DNA of 64,000 bases from Herpetosiphon llansteffanensis (GTDB lineage Bacteria > Chloroflexota > Chloroflexia > Chloroflexales > Herpetosiphonaceae): the NCBI RefSeq assembly GCF_003205875.1, contig NZ_PUBZ01000090.1, positions 1 to 64,000 on the forward strand. The letters are read 5' to 3'. The first letter of the stretch is position 1, and each line of letters starts with the position of its first letter. Both the position numbers and the translations under genes were made by a program. Shown here piece by piece: positions 25,510-35,286 of the stretch. The notes under the pieces were generated by a model that was not told the origin of the DNA, did no database searches, and saw nothing but the letters and a program-made list of their open reading frames with translations.

Positions 25510-25925
25510 ACGAAGTAGAGCAAAGAGCAAAGAGCAAAGAGCATAGAACATAGAGCATAGAGCAAAGAGCATAGAACATAGAGCACGAAGGCTAGAAACC
25601 GCGAAGCACGCGAAGAGGAATGTGGCTATTGGCTAGAGGCTTTGGGCTATCGGAACAATGGTTGTTATTGCAATTAATCTCCGCTAGCCATCAGCCCAAA
25701 GCCCTTAATGCTCTGCACCGCTGCGTTAAACGCTGATTGCTGCTCCCTTATTTCATCCCTCATCTCTCATCCTTTTCGTTGGCCACAGATTGCACGGATT
25801 CCACGAATAATTATCCGATAGCCCAAAGCCCTTAATGCTCTGCACCGCTGCGTTAAACGCTGATTGCTGCTCCCTTATTTCATCCCTCATCCTTCATCCT
25901 TCATCCCTCATCCTTCATCCTTCCA
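25510..25925. repeat. Mosaic intergenic repeat block with duplicated 60-base unit
   Basis: This region holds seven or more tandem 'gagcaaagagcatagaacat' type units near 25520-25585, then 'gaagcacgcgaagag', 'ggctattggctagaggc' and 'catccctcatccttcatcc' modules. A unit of about 60 bases from 'aatgctctgcaccgctgcg' to 'cttatttcatccctcatc' occurs at about 25707-25767 and again at 25832-25892 without change. A TATAAT box at 25952-25957 beyond the block probably drives the next gene. Confidence 0.75.
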
Positions 25926-25998
25926 TGTGACGCACTGCATTCTAAGTCGGCTATAATAGCGCCAATAGATTGCTTGTTGTAGCACAAGGAGATGATCG

Positions 25999-26853
25999 AT
26001 GGCGATCACAAAAGTCGGGGTACTTGGCTGTGGCTTGATGGGCGCGGGCATTGCCCAAGTTGCCGCCCAAGCAGGCTTCACGACGGTTGTGCGGGAAGTT
26101 AATCAAGCTGTGTTGGATAAAGGCTTGGCTCGCATCAACGCCATTTTGGAAAAGGATGTGAGCAAAGGTAAGCTCAGTGCCGCCGACCGCGATGCAAGTT
26201 TAGCCCGTTTGCATGGCACTACCAGCTTCGACGATTTGGCTGATTGTGATTTGATTATTGAGGCGATTGTTGAGCAGTTGCCAGCCAAACGCGAAGTCTT
26301 TACCGCACTTGATGCATTGTGCCCCCCCAGCACGATTTTTGTTTCCAATACTTCATCGTTGACAATTATGGAAATGGCAGCAGTCACCAAGCGCCCTGAT
26401 CGCTTTGCTGGCTTGCACTTCTTCAATCCTGTGCCAGTTATGAAATTGGTCGAGATTGTGCGCGCGCTGACAACCTCCGATGAAACGATTGCTGCATTGC
26501 ACGAATTTACCCGCGCCTTGGGCAAAACTCCAATCGATACCAGCGACACCACCGGATTTATTGTCAATCGCTTGCTGGTGCCGTTTTTGCTCGATGCAGT
26601 ACGGCTGCTGGAAAGTGGCGTTGCTACCCGTGAAGATATTGATGAAGGCATGAAACTGGGCTGTGGCCATCCGATGGGGCCATTAACCTTGCTCGATTTT
26701 GTGGGCATTGATACGGTCTATTCGATTGCCAATATTATGTTTGATGAATTTCGCGAGCCACGCTTTGCCCCGCCACCATTGCTGCGGCGCATGATGCTAG
26801 CAGGCCACTTTGGGCGTAAATCGGGCCAAGGCTTTTATAAGTATGAAGGATGA
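25999..26853 (+). CDS. hbd: 3-hydroxybutyryl-CoA dehydrogenase
   Basis: Protein of 284 residues, the standalone (single-function) form of 3-hydroxyacyl-CoA dehydrogenase, which interconverts (S)-3-hydroxybutyryl-CoA and acetoacetyl-CoA with NAD(P). The N-terminal Rossmann loop is GCGLMGAGIAQVAAQAGF. The catalytic core shows SNTSSLTIMEMA and GLHFFNPVPVMKLVEIV (with the catalytic His), and the C-terminal helical domain has TTGFIVNRLLVPFLLDA and GCGHPMGPLTLLDFVGID. Length and motifs are complete. AAGGAG precedes the start by 8 bases. Enoyl-CoA hydratase follows 178 bases downstream, so the two could act in sequence in fatty-acid oxidation or crotonyl-CoA metabolism. Confidence 0.93.
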   Translation: MAITKVGVLGCGLMGAGIAQVAAQAGFTTVVREVNQAVLDKGLARINAILEKDVSKGKLSAADRDASLARLHGTTSFDDLADCDLIIEAIVEQLPAKREVFTALDALCPPSTIFVSNTSSLTIMEMAAVTKRPDRFAGLHFFNPVPVMKLVEIVRALTTSDETIAALHEFTRALGKTPIDTSDTTGFIVNRLLVPFLLDAVRLLESGVATREDIDEGMKLGCGHPMGPLTLLDFVGIDTVYSIANIMFDEFREPRFAPPPLLRRMMLAGHFGRKSGQGFYKYEG

Positions 26854-27015
26854 ATTATGAGGGATGAAATAGCTGATTGATCATGCATCTCTTGCAAAAT
26901 ATTTAATCCTTCACTCCCTTGTTCATCTTTGATCAAATAAATGATGCTGGTTGGATATTATTGTGGATAGTGTTTGATCGAAACTTCATCCCTCATCCTT
27001 AATCCTTCATAATTA
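26854..27015. repeat. Short mosaic repeat block between acyl-CoA genes
   Basis: The segment carries 'gaattatgagggatgaaat' and 'catccctcatccttaatccttc' modules on opposite orientations. These could pair loosely in a read-through transcript. No terminator with a T tract is seen. Confidence 0.55.
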
Positions 27016-27031
27016 CAGACAGGAGATTTTT

Positions 27032-27817
27032 ATGGCGTTTGAAAATATTGTACTTGAGATTAACGAGCAGGTTGCGGTTATTACGGTTAATAGGCCTAAG
27101 GCCTTGAATGCCTTAAATAGTGCAACCATCCGCGAATTGGGCCAAGCGGTCGATCAATTAGCCCAAGATACCAGCGTTCGCGCCTTGATTATTACTGGTG
27201 CTGGCGAAAAAGCCTTCGTTGCTGGCGCTGATATTAGCGAAGTCAACAGCATCGAAAGCTCATTGCAAGGCAGCCAAATGTCGGAAGCGTTGCACGATGT
27301 GTTGTGGAAACTTGGCGAATTGCCGCAAGTTACGATTGCCGCAATCAACGGTTTTGCGCTTGGTGGCGGTTTTGAGCTAGCCTTGGGCTGCGATATTCGG
27401 CTGGCCAGCGAACAAGCACAAGTTGGCTTGCCCGAAGTTGGTTTAGGCTTGGTGCCTGGCTGGGGTGGCGCATTGCGGGTGCAACGCTTGGCTGGCACTG
27501 GCGTGGCCAAATATTTGGTGCTGACTGGCGAGCGCATTCCAGCCAGCGAAGCCCAACGGCTTGGCTTGATTGAAAAAATTGTGCCAGCAGCAGAATTGCT
27601 CGACGAAGCCCATAAACTGGCGGCCAAGGTTGCCAAAAATGCGCCATTGGCCACGGCCTTAGCCAAACGCTTGATTAATCGTGGCGCTGAAATGAGCTTG
27701 CGCGATGCAATTGCCTACGAAAACGGCATTTTTGGTCAACTCTGCGTGACCGAAGATGTTAAAGAAGGCACAAGCGCATTCTTGGAAAAACGTGCTGCGA
27801 AATGGCAAGGCAAATAG
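27032..27817 (+). CDS. Enoyl-CoA hydratase (crotonase family)
   Basis: Protein of 261 residues, full length for a crotonase, which adds water across the double bond of 2-enoyl-CoA. The oxyanion-hole strands are AFVAGADISEV and GFALGGGFELALGCDIR, and the two catalytic glutamate positions fall in FELALGCD and LPEVGLGLVPGWGGALRV. All the usual catalytic residues appear present, so hydratase rather than isomerase activity is likely. The start ATG has CAGGAG upstream. Its partner 3-hydroxyacyl-CoA dehydrogenase is the preceding gene. Confidence 0.92.
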   Translation: MAFENIVLEINEQVAVITVNRPKALNALNSATIRELGQAVDQLAQDTSVRALIITGAGEKAFVAGADISEVNSIESSLQGSQMSEALHDVLWKLGELPQVTIAAINGFALGGGFELALGCDIRLASEQAQVGLPEVGLGLVPGWGGALRVQRLAGTGVAKYLVLTGERIPASEAQRLGLIEKIVPAAELLDEAHKLAAKVAKNAPLATALAKRLINRGAEMSLRDAIAYENGIFGQLCVTEDVKEGTSAFLEKRAAKWQGK

Positions 27818-27897
27818 CTCAAACTCCGCCAAAAGTTGTAGTCAATCAGCTGGCGATTTGGCTATAATGGCACAGACGTTCTGTTATGGGAGTGTGT

Positions 27898-28407
27898 ATG
27901 CAAAACCCTACTGTTGAATCTATGATTGCGAAACTCGATGCTGATCGGGCGGCGAATCAAGCCAAATTTGGCGAGCTTGACCCAAATGCCTTGGTCTATG
28001 CTGATGGCCCTTGGACGGTCACCAATATCATTAGCCATCTGACGATTTGGGAAGAAGAGTTTTTGAAGGGGTTGCAGGCCCATCAAGCAGGCCAAAGCTA
28101 CCTGACCGAAATGCCAGATTTGGAAGGTGAAGACGCAGGGCTAAACGCCTTTAATGCGCGCACGGTTGGCGAACGCAAGCAACTGAGCTACGAACAAGCG
28201 CTTGAGCAATGGGCCGCTGTGCGCCAGCAAATCAAGGCAACCTTGGCAAGCCTTACGCCTGAACAAATTGCTGCGCCAATGGTTGCGCCTTGGGGTGGCG
28301 ATGCAGCTTCACCAGTGGCCCAAACTGGCGGCTGCCTCTGGCACGAAGGCCATCATCTTAAGGAAACCTTGGACGCTGTGAACGCTGATAGCGCCCAAGT
28401 CGGCTAA
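27898..28407 (+). CDS. DinB-like / ClbS-DfsB family protein
   Basis: Protein of 169 residues with the four-helix DinB fold. Candidate metal ligands are the histidine in TNIISHLTIWEEEF (about 48) and the pair in CLWHEGHHLKE near the C-terminus, which is the usual DinB three-histidine layout. Members bind divalent metals and include thiol transferases and self-protection proteins; the actual reaction is not known. The start is ATG 27898; an in-frame ATG four codons upstream (27886) carries the likely ribosome site GGGAG. A TATAAT box lies at 27863-27868. It ends 6 bases before a bidirectional terminator. Confidence 0.75.
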   Translation: MQNPTVESMIAKLDADRAANQAKFGELDPNALVYADGPWTVTNIISHLTIWEEEFLKGLQAHQAGQSYLTEMPDLEGEDAGLNAFNARTVGERKQLSYEQALEQWAAVRQQIKATLASLTPEQIAAPMVAPWGGDAASPVAQTGGCLWHEGHHLKETLDAVNADSAQVG

Positions 28408-28413
28408 ACATTG

Positions 28414-28447
28414 CAGCCCTGCTTCCTTGTACTTGGAAGCAGGGCTG
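28414..28447. terminator. Bidirectional terminator between DinB-like gene and guaB
   Basis: A perfect 13-bp stem (cagccctgcttcc / ggaagcagggctg) with an 8-base loop lies between two convergent genes, with TTT on the plus side and T-rich sequence on the minus side. Confidence 0.8.
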
Positions 28448-28457
28448 TTTGAGCAAT

Positions 28458-30110
<1,653 letters not shown>

Positions 30111-30145
30111 CTAGGGCTGGCTATGCTTGGGCTGAATTCATTAGC

Positions 30146-30188
30146 TAAACCAGCAAGGCGCAGGTTGCATGCCTGCGCCTTGCTGGTT
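30146..30188. terminator. Strong bidirectional terminator downstream of the LCP gene
   Basis: A perfect 18-bp stem (30146-30163 with 30171-30188) and a 7-base loop, flanked by A and T tracts. It terminates the minus-strand LCP operon and would stop antisense transcription from the guaB side. Confidence 0.88.
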
Positions 30189-30195
30189 TAAAAAT

Positions 30196-31950
30196 TTAGG
30201 GCGTGCGCCAACTTTCGTCGTAATCGCGGCCAAGCAGCAGCACCAAGGCCGGATTGCCCTTGGGTTGTTCGGGGGCGGGGCTGGTTTTGCTAACCACAAT
30301 AATGTTGCGGCTGTTGATGCCCAATTCAGCGGCCAGTTGCTCGCGCAGCTCTTTATGATTGCCAAAATCGATGATTTTGGTGGTGTCATAGACGGTTGAA
30401 GCCGTCGAAGAGGTGAGCAATTGATATTCGCGATTTTCAAGGTGGGTTGCAACATCGCCCGCCAAACCGCTAATTTGTGCTCCATTGATCACTTCAATGC
30501 TCAAATTATCGTCTGAAGGCGTGTTTGAGCTACCATCAACTGGGCTGTTGGTATCGGGAATTGGCGAGGTCAATAGTTCGTTGACGGTTGCATTGATGCT
30601 TGATTGATCCCAAATTGGCACATATTGAGCTGCATCAATATAGCCTGCGACGGCGCTGGTATCCCATTTGACGCTCTTGATGCGGCCATTGGCGATGTCG
30701 GTGCCCAGCCCGGCCAAGGCGCGCAAATTACCAAGATCGGTAATCGGCAGGTCGGTGTAGAACGAGCCTTTGAGTTGTTCGCTTAGGCTATTCAATGAAT
30801 CAATTTGATCAAACAAGCCTTTATCTTTGAGGGTTTGCACGAACGCTCGAATCACATCTTGCTGGCGACGTGAGCGGCCATAATCTGCATCTTGATGGCG
30901 CGAGCGGGCATAGCGCAAGGCGGTTATGCCATCCATATGTTGCAAACCAGCAGGAATATACAGCCGAATAACGCCATAATCGTCGTCATCGGTTGGGTAC
31001 GATGCATCCCAGAGCGGGCGTTGCACGTTGATTGTGATGCCACCAACTGCATCAACAATTTTGCGAAAGCCCTTGAAATCGACTTGAGCGACATAATCGA
31101 TGTTCAGGTTGAGCATATTGGCGACAGTATCGCGGGTTAAGGCCATGCCTTCAGTTGAAGGGTTGGCCATTTTTTTCTCGATCCCGCGTTTATAGCCCAA
31201 TTCATAGGCGGCATTGATGCGTTGCGAGCAAGTACCAGGCTCATCGTAGCCTGGAATTTCGGCGCAACTATCGCGGGGAATTGAAACCATGCTCGCCCAT
31301 TTTTGGGCTGGATCAACATGCAGCACGATGATAGTATCGGTGCGGGCTTCAGTATCATTTTCGCGTAAATCGACCCCGATCAACAACAAGTTAAAGGGAT
31401 CTTTGACAATATCGGGGGTAGCGAGCGGTTGGTTTGCTGGCGAATTTGGATTATTTGGATTCTCAACCACATTGCGCTCGGCAGTTGGAATGGTGACCAA
31501 CATATCGCTAGTAGTATTTTTGAATTTAAAATAGCCCCAAAGCCCTGCGACACCGCCAACTAATACCACTGCCAACAAAATCCCAAGTGCGATCATGCCA
31601 CAGCCAGCGCCGCGCGAGGTGGTTTTGACTGGTGGCTGTTTGGGGGGCAAAGGCCGCGAGGTCGGGCCTGCGCCAACTGCGCTTGAGACAGCTTTGGGTA
31701 CGCGCACATAGGCCCCTTCGTGCTCGGCGCGCGGAACCGTGCGTGCTCGTGGGCGAGCAGTGGTTTGGTTATTCATCAGCAGTTCATTCATTAACGCTGC
31801 ATCATTCGGGTTGGCATTGGCCTTGCTCTTGGGGCGCGAGCGCGTTGGCAAGGGCGTGGTAGCTTGACTACGAACATGCTCAGCATCGAGCGATAGATCA
31901 TTGGCTGACCCGTTGGTCGATTCCTCAGGTGTATCGGTTTTTGCAGGCAT
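30196..31950 (-). CDS. LytR-CpsA-Psr (LCP) family protein with LytR C-terminal domain
   Basis: Protein of 584 residues. The cytoplasmic N-terminus is disordered and charged (1-115). A single helix (GMIALGILLAVVLVGGVAGLW, about 118-140) leads to an extracellular LCP domain: NLLLIGVDLRE, ARTDTIIVLHVDP, VSIPRDSC, and later ALRYARSRHQDADYGRSRRQ, the arginine-rich block that binds the lipid pyrophosphate. The C-terminus (LSIEVINGAQISGLAGDVATHL to LLLGRDY) is a LytR_C domain. LCP enzymes transfer glycopolymers from a lipid carrier to peptidoglycan or protein. This one is likely to attach wall glycan, though it is not next to the polysaccharide operon. It starts 8 bases after a hydrolase gene on the same strand. 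Confidence 0.9.
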   Translation of the reverse strand: MPAKTDTPEESTNGSANDLSLDAEHVRSQATTPLPTRSRPKSKANANPNDAALMNELLMNNQTTARPRARTVPRAEHEGAYVRVPKAVSSAVGAGPTSRPLPPKQPPVKTTSRGAGCGMIALGILLAVVLVGGVAGLWGYFKFKNTTSDMLVTIPTAERNVVENPNNPNSPANQPLATPDIVKDPFNLLLIGVDLRENDTEARTDTIIVLHVDPAQKWASMVSIPRDSCAEIPGYDEPGTCSQRINAAYELGYKRGIEKKMANPSTEGMALTRDTVANMLNLNIDYVAQVDFKGFRKIVDAVGGITINVQRPLWDASYPTDDDDYGVIRLYIPAGLQHMDGITALRYARSRHQDADYGRSRRQQDVIRAFVQTLKDKGLFDQIDSLNSLSEQLKGSFYTDLPITDLGNLRALAGLGTDIANGRIKSVKWDTSAVAGYIDAAQYVPIWDQSSINATVNELLTSPIPDTNSPVDGSSNTPSDDNLSIEVINGAQISGLAGDVATHLENREYQLLTSSTASTVYDTTKIIDFGNHKELREQLAAELGINSRNIIVVSKTSPAPEQPKGNPALVLLLGRDYDESWRTP

Positions 31951-31958
31951 GCAGCTAA

Positions 31959-32711
31959 CTACTCCTTATGTGTTGATGATTGATAGTGAGCACGATGATG
32001 CAGCACGAAGTGTTCAACCGCATCTAAAACTGCTGGCGATTCGCCATCGCGGAGCATTTCGTGGCCGCTTTTATCGAACCATAGTAATTGTTTATCGACT
32101 GAGCCGACTTGGCGGTAGATGGCTTCGGCAGCAGCAGTTGGAATTGTACGATCTTGATGTGAATGAATGATTAAGATTGGCGCAGTAATTCGTGGCAATT
32201 GTTGTTCCACGACTTTGGCATAGCGCCATAATGAAACAAACGCCGGAGCAGGAAAGCGCCGATAATTGCCATGTTGGCGACCTGTTTCTTTATCGTACCA
32301 GCCAGCGCCCATATCGCGGTTTTCGTCGCCCCACATGCCCAGCATTGGCGCAACATAACGCGCCCTATCGGCGTGTTTGTAGTGAAAGCGCATGGCGGCG
32401 GCTACGCTGACCACGCCAAGCACCTCGTCGCGGTGGGCGGCGGCCAGATGGTTGGCAACCAAGCCGCCCATCGAAAGCCCAATCAAAATAACTTTATCGA
32501 CCTCACGGCGTAAATCGCGAAAGGCAGCGTTGGCATCAGCATACCAATCGTGCCACGTCACGCCTTGCAAATCCTCGGGCAAGGTACCATGACCACGCAA
32601 ATAGGGCATGCGATAGGGAATGTTATGGGGCGTTAAACGGCTTGGCACGCGATTGACTGAATCAGCGCATGAGGTAAAGCCGTGCAAAATTAAACAACCA
32701 ACAGTTGACAT
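31959..32711 (-). CDS. Alpha/beta hydrolase (Est30-type carboxylesterase)
   Basis: Protein of 250 residues. The oxyanion-loop start CLILHGFTSCADSV, nucleophile elbow IGLSMGGLVA (Ser near 93), acid in IHSHQDRTIP and histidine in KSGHEML give a complete catalytic triad. The pattern MPYLRGHGTLPEDL is typical of the thermophilic carboxylesterase/monoacylglycerol lipase group. The natural ester substrate is unknown. It lies directly upstream of the LCP gene (8 bases) and probably shares its transcript. Confidence 0.85.
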   Translation of the reverse strand: MSTVGCLILHGFTSCADSVNRVPSRLTPHNIPYRMPYLRGHGTLPEDLQGVTWHDWYADANAAFRDLRREVDKVILIGLSMGGLVANHLAAAHRDEVLGVVSVAAAMRFHYKHADRARYVAPMLGMWGDENRDMGAGWYDKETGRQHGNYRRFPAPAFVSLWRYAKVVEQQLPRITAPILIIHSHQDRTIPTAAAEAIYRQVGSVDKQLLWFDKSGHEMLRDGESPAVLDAVEHFVLHHRAHYQSSTHKE

Positions 32712-32786
32712 GACTAGTATTCTTTCTTACACCGTGCTGCCAGTTTTGGTATAATGCGACAGCAGATCATTCAACGGAGAACCGTA

Positions 32787-33017
32787 ATGGGCATTAAAGA
32801 GTTTTTTGTGGCATTTCGCGATGCCATCGATGGCGAATATGATCGGCGGGTTAAAGCCGCCAGTGAAGTCCGTGAATATACCATTGGTGGCCATGGCCAT
32901 CATGATCATCATGATGCAGATCACGGCCATGAACATCACGATGCAACCAATCAAGATGCTCACGATACCGAAGTCGTTGTGGATAGCCACGCTGGGGAAG
33001 CTACTTCACAGCACTAA
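32787..33017 (+). CDS. Histidine-rich small protein
   Basis: Protein of 76 residues that matches no family I know. The first 37 residues form a probable amphipathic helix (GIKEFFVAFRDAIDGEYDRR). Residues 38-61 are almost all His, Asp and Gly (GGHGHHDHHDADHGHEHH), ideal for binding Ni, Zn, Co or Cu. A metal store, chaperone or sensor is a reasonable guess only. The start is ATG 32787 with GGAGA upstream; an extended -10 TGGTATAAT lies at 32747-32755. It stands alone between a promoter and its own terminator, so it is an independent gene. Confidence 0.72.
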   Translation: MGIKEFFVAFRDAIDGEYDRRVKAASEVREYTIGGHGHHDHHDADHGHEHHDATNQDAHDTEVVVDSHAGEATSQH

Positions 33018-33021
33018 ACGC

Positions 33022-33057
33022 ACGACAGCACCCCAAAAACGGGGTGTTGTCGTTTTT
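33022..33057 (+). terminator. Intrinsic terminator of the His-rich gene
   Basis: A 13-bp stem (acgacagcacccc / ggggtgttgtcgt, one G-U) with loop aaaaac runs directly into five T residues, 5 bases after the stop codon. Confidence 0.9.
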
Positions 33058-33139
33058 ATCCACTCGTATCATGCCATAGCCACGGCACAGCGTCAATCCA
33101 ACGCAACTGACAGCTAGGTGAAATAGAACGTAGGAATCC

Positions 33140-34204
33140 ATGTCACATCAATTGCCCGCAGGCTTTACGATTTTAGCGATTGAAACATCGTGCGATGAAA
33201 CCGCTGCCGCAGTCATTCGCGATGGTCGCGAGATTGTGGCCAATAGCGTTGCTTCGCAGATCGATATTCATCAGCGGTATGGTGGTGTTGTGCCCGAAGT
33301 GGCCTCACGCCAGCATATTTTAACCATTACTCCAGTGATTAATACGGTGCTGGCCCAAGTGCCTGGTGGTTGGAGCGCAATCAACGCGATTGCCACAACC
33401 TATGGCCCAGGTTTGGCAGGAGCCTTATTAACTGGCATCAACACCGCCAAAGCAATTGCTTGGTCGCGGAATTTGCCATTTATTGGGGTCAATCACTTAG
33501 AAGGCCATATTTACGCTTCGTGGTTGCATACAGCCAAAGAATTAGCCTATCAAGCGCCCGAATTTCCGTGTGTTGCCTTGATTGTTTCTGGCGGCCACAC
33601 AGCGCTCGTGCTACTCAACGATCATGGCGATTATCGTTTGCTCGGGCAAACCCGCGATGATGCAGTGGGCGAGGCCTTCGATAAAGTTGCCCGCATTATG
33701 GGCTTGGGCTATCCTGGTGGCCCGCAAATGGAGAAAGTTGCCCGTGGGGTCAACCCTGGCGCGCTCAAATTGCCGCGAGCATGGTTGCGCGGAACCTACG
33801 ATTGGAGCTTTAGCGGCTTGAAAACCGCTGTGCTGAATGTGGTTAACGATCGTTTGGGCGAGCGCATGGAGAAAGTTAAACTGGCTGAGGTTGACCCTGC
33901 GTTTACCGCCCAACTTGCCGCTGCCTTCCAAGATTCGGCGGTTGATGTGTTGGTGCAAAAGACGGTTGCCGCTGCCCGCGAATACAAAGCCAAAACGATT
34001 ATTTTGGCTGGTGGAGTTGCCGCCAATACCGCCTTGCGCGAACGGCTCAGCGCTACCGCAAAGCCGATTCCGGTGGCCTACCCGCCAATTTGGCTTTGTA
34101 CTGATAACGCCGCCATGATCGGCGCTGCCGCCTATTATCGCTATCAGGCAGGCCTGCAACACGATTGGTCGCTCGATGCCACGCCAAGCCTCAAGCTAAT
34201 TTAG
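33140..34204 (+). CDS. tsaD: tRNA N6-adenosine threonylcarbamoyltransferase
   Basis: Protein of 354 residues (Kae1/YgjD/Gcp) that transfers threonylcarbamoyl to A37 of ANN-decoding tRNAs together with TsaB and TsaE. The ASKHA-fold start AIETSCDETAAAVI, the metal-binding VNHLEGHIYASW, the VSGGHTALVL phosphate loop, LGYPGGPQMEKVA and ILAGGVAANTALRERL are all present. Neither tsaB nor tsaE is next to it. The gene is complete and stands alone; the ribosome site (TAGGAA) is weak. Confidence 0.95.
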   Translation: MSHQLPAGFTILAIETSCDETAAAVIRDGREIVANSVASQIDIHQRYGGVVPEVASRQHILTITPVINTVLAQVPGGWSAINAIATTYGPGLAGALLTGINTAKAIAWSRNLPFIGVNHLEGHIYASWLHTAKELAYQAPEFPCVALIVSGGHTALVLLNDHGDYRLLGQTRDDAVGEAFDKVARIMGLGYPGGPQMEKVARGVNPGALKLPRAWLRGTYDWSFSGLKTAVLNVVNDRLGERMEKVKLAEVDPAFTAQLAAAFQDSAVDVLVQKTVAAAREYKAKTIILAGGVAANTALRERLSATAKPIPVAYPPIWLCTDNAAMIGAAAYYRYQAGLQHDWSLDATPSLKLI

Positions 34205-34211
34205 CGGGGCC

Positions 34212-34406
34212 AGTTTTAACCACGAAGAACACGAATAATGGCTACAGGCTATTGGCTATGGGCTATGGGGATGGAAATACCAACTCATGTTCCGCTAGCC
34301 AATAGCCATCAGCCTATAGCCTCATGTTCTCTGCGCCTCTGCGTTGAACATAGCATTCTGTACTCGTTGCTTAAACCCTATGTTCTATGTTCTATGCTCT
34401 TTGTTC
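34212..34406. repeat. Mosaic intergenic repeat block
   Basis: Between the convergent tsaD and mutM genes lie 'ccacgaagaacacgaa', 'ctattggctatgggctatgg', 'gccaatagccatcagcctat', 'ctctgcgcctctgcgttgaa' and 'ctatgttctatgctctttg' modules. The mirrored 'ctattggc' and 'gccaatag' units can form hairpins. Confidence 0.72.
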
Positions 34407-35228
34407 TTAAACTTGGCAAACCGGGCAAAGATGGGTAGAGCGTTGCCCGACGACGATGCGCTCGATCGGCGTGCCACAGCGGCGGCATGGCTCACCAGTG
34501 CGGCCATAGGCTTCAAGGTGATATTGGTTTTCGCCGCTTGCACCATAGGCATCGCGATAGTTGACCAAGGTTGTGCCACGATGCTCAATCGAGTTGCGCA
34601 GCACAGTTTTTATGGCCTCGAAGAGCGCCGCAACCTCTGCTGGATTGAGGCTTTTGGCTGCACGCAAGGGATGGATTTTGGCCAACCACAACGCTTCATC
34701 AGCATAGATATTGCCAACGCCAGCCAGCACGCTTTGATCAAGCAAGGTTGGCTTGATTTTGGTGGCTTTGCGTTGCAAGCGCTGGCTAAAATCGGCCAGT
34801 GTAAAATCGTCGCCCAATGGCTCTGGCCCCAAGCGTTGGTTCAGTTCGTCCACGCCACTGCGGTCAACTAAGCTCCAGCGGCCAAATTTGCGTGGGTCGT
34901 GGAAGCGTAACTCGCGGCCATTATCCAACTCGACCACCACATGGGTATGTTTGTCGGCAGGCTGATCGGCGGCGACAACCAACATTTGGCCAGTCATGCG
35001 GAGATGCACAATCAAGGTTTCGTGGTTATCAAGCTCGATTAGCAAATATTTGGCGCGGCGTAGCACCTGCTGAATTTGGCGTTGAGCAATGGCTTCTGCA
35101 AAAAGCTCAGGGCTGTGCGTATTGACAATTTTGGGCCAACCAAGGCTGCGTAAGGCGACAAAACGCCGCCCGACCAGCTCTTGCTCAAGCGAACGGCGAA
35201 CAGTTTCGACTTCTGGTAATTCTGGCAT
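34407..35228 (-). CDS. mutM: Formamidopyrimidine-DNA glycosylase
   Basis: Protein of 273 residues, a bifunctional glycosylase/AP-lyase that removes 8-oxoguanine and formamidopyrimidines. The start MPELPEVETVRR gives the catalytic N-terminal proline and Glu. The H2TH region reads LLDQSVLAGVGNIYADEALW, and the C-terminal zinc finger has CRRCG ... CPVCQ with the lysine/arginine-rich hairpin between. All residues needed for activity are present. Confidence 0.95.
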   Translation of the reverse strand: MPELPEVETVRRSLEQELVGRRFVALRSLGWPKIVNTHSPELFAEAIAQRQIQQVLRRAKYLLIELDNHETLIVHLRMTGQMLVVAADQPADKHTHVVVELDNGRELRFHDPRKFGRWSLVDRSGVDELNQRLGPEPLGDDFTLADFSQRLQRKATKIKPTLLDQSVLAGVGNIYADEALWLAKIHPLRAAKSLNPAEVAALFEAIKTVLRNSIEHRGTTLVNYRDAYGASGENQYHLEAYGRTGEPCRRCGTPIERIVVGQRSTHLCPVCQV

Positions 35229-35251
35229 AAGCGTTTGTTTCTAAAATAAAT

Positions 35252-35277
35252 AACCGGACTGCATGCACAATCCGGTT
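35252..35277 (-). terminator. Terminator for the PGRP-like gene
   Basis: Stem aaccgga / tccggtt (35252-35258 and 35271-35277), 10 bases past the stop of the minus-strand gene and followed on that strand by ATTTATTTT. Confidence 0.75.
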
Positions 35278-35286
35278 GTTTGCTGG

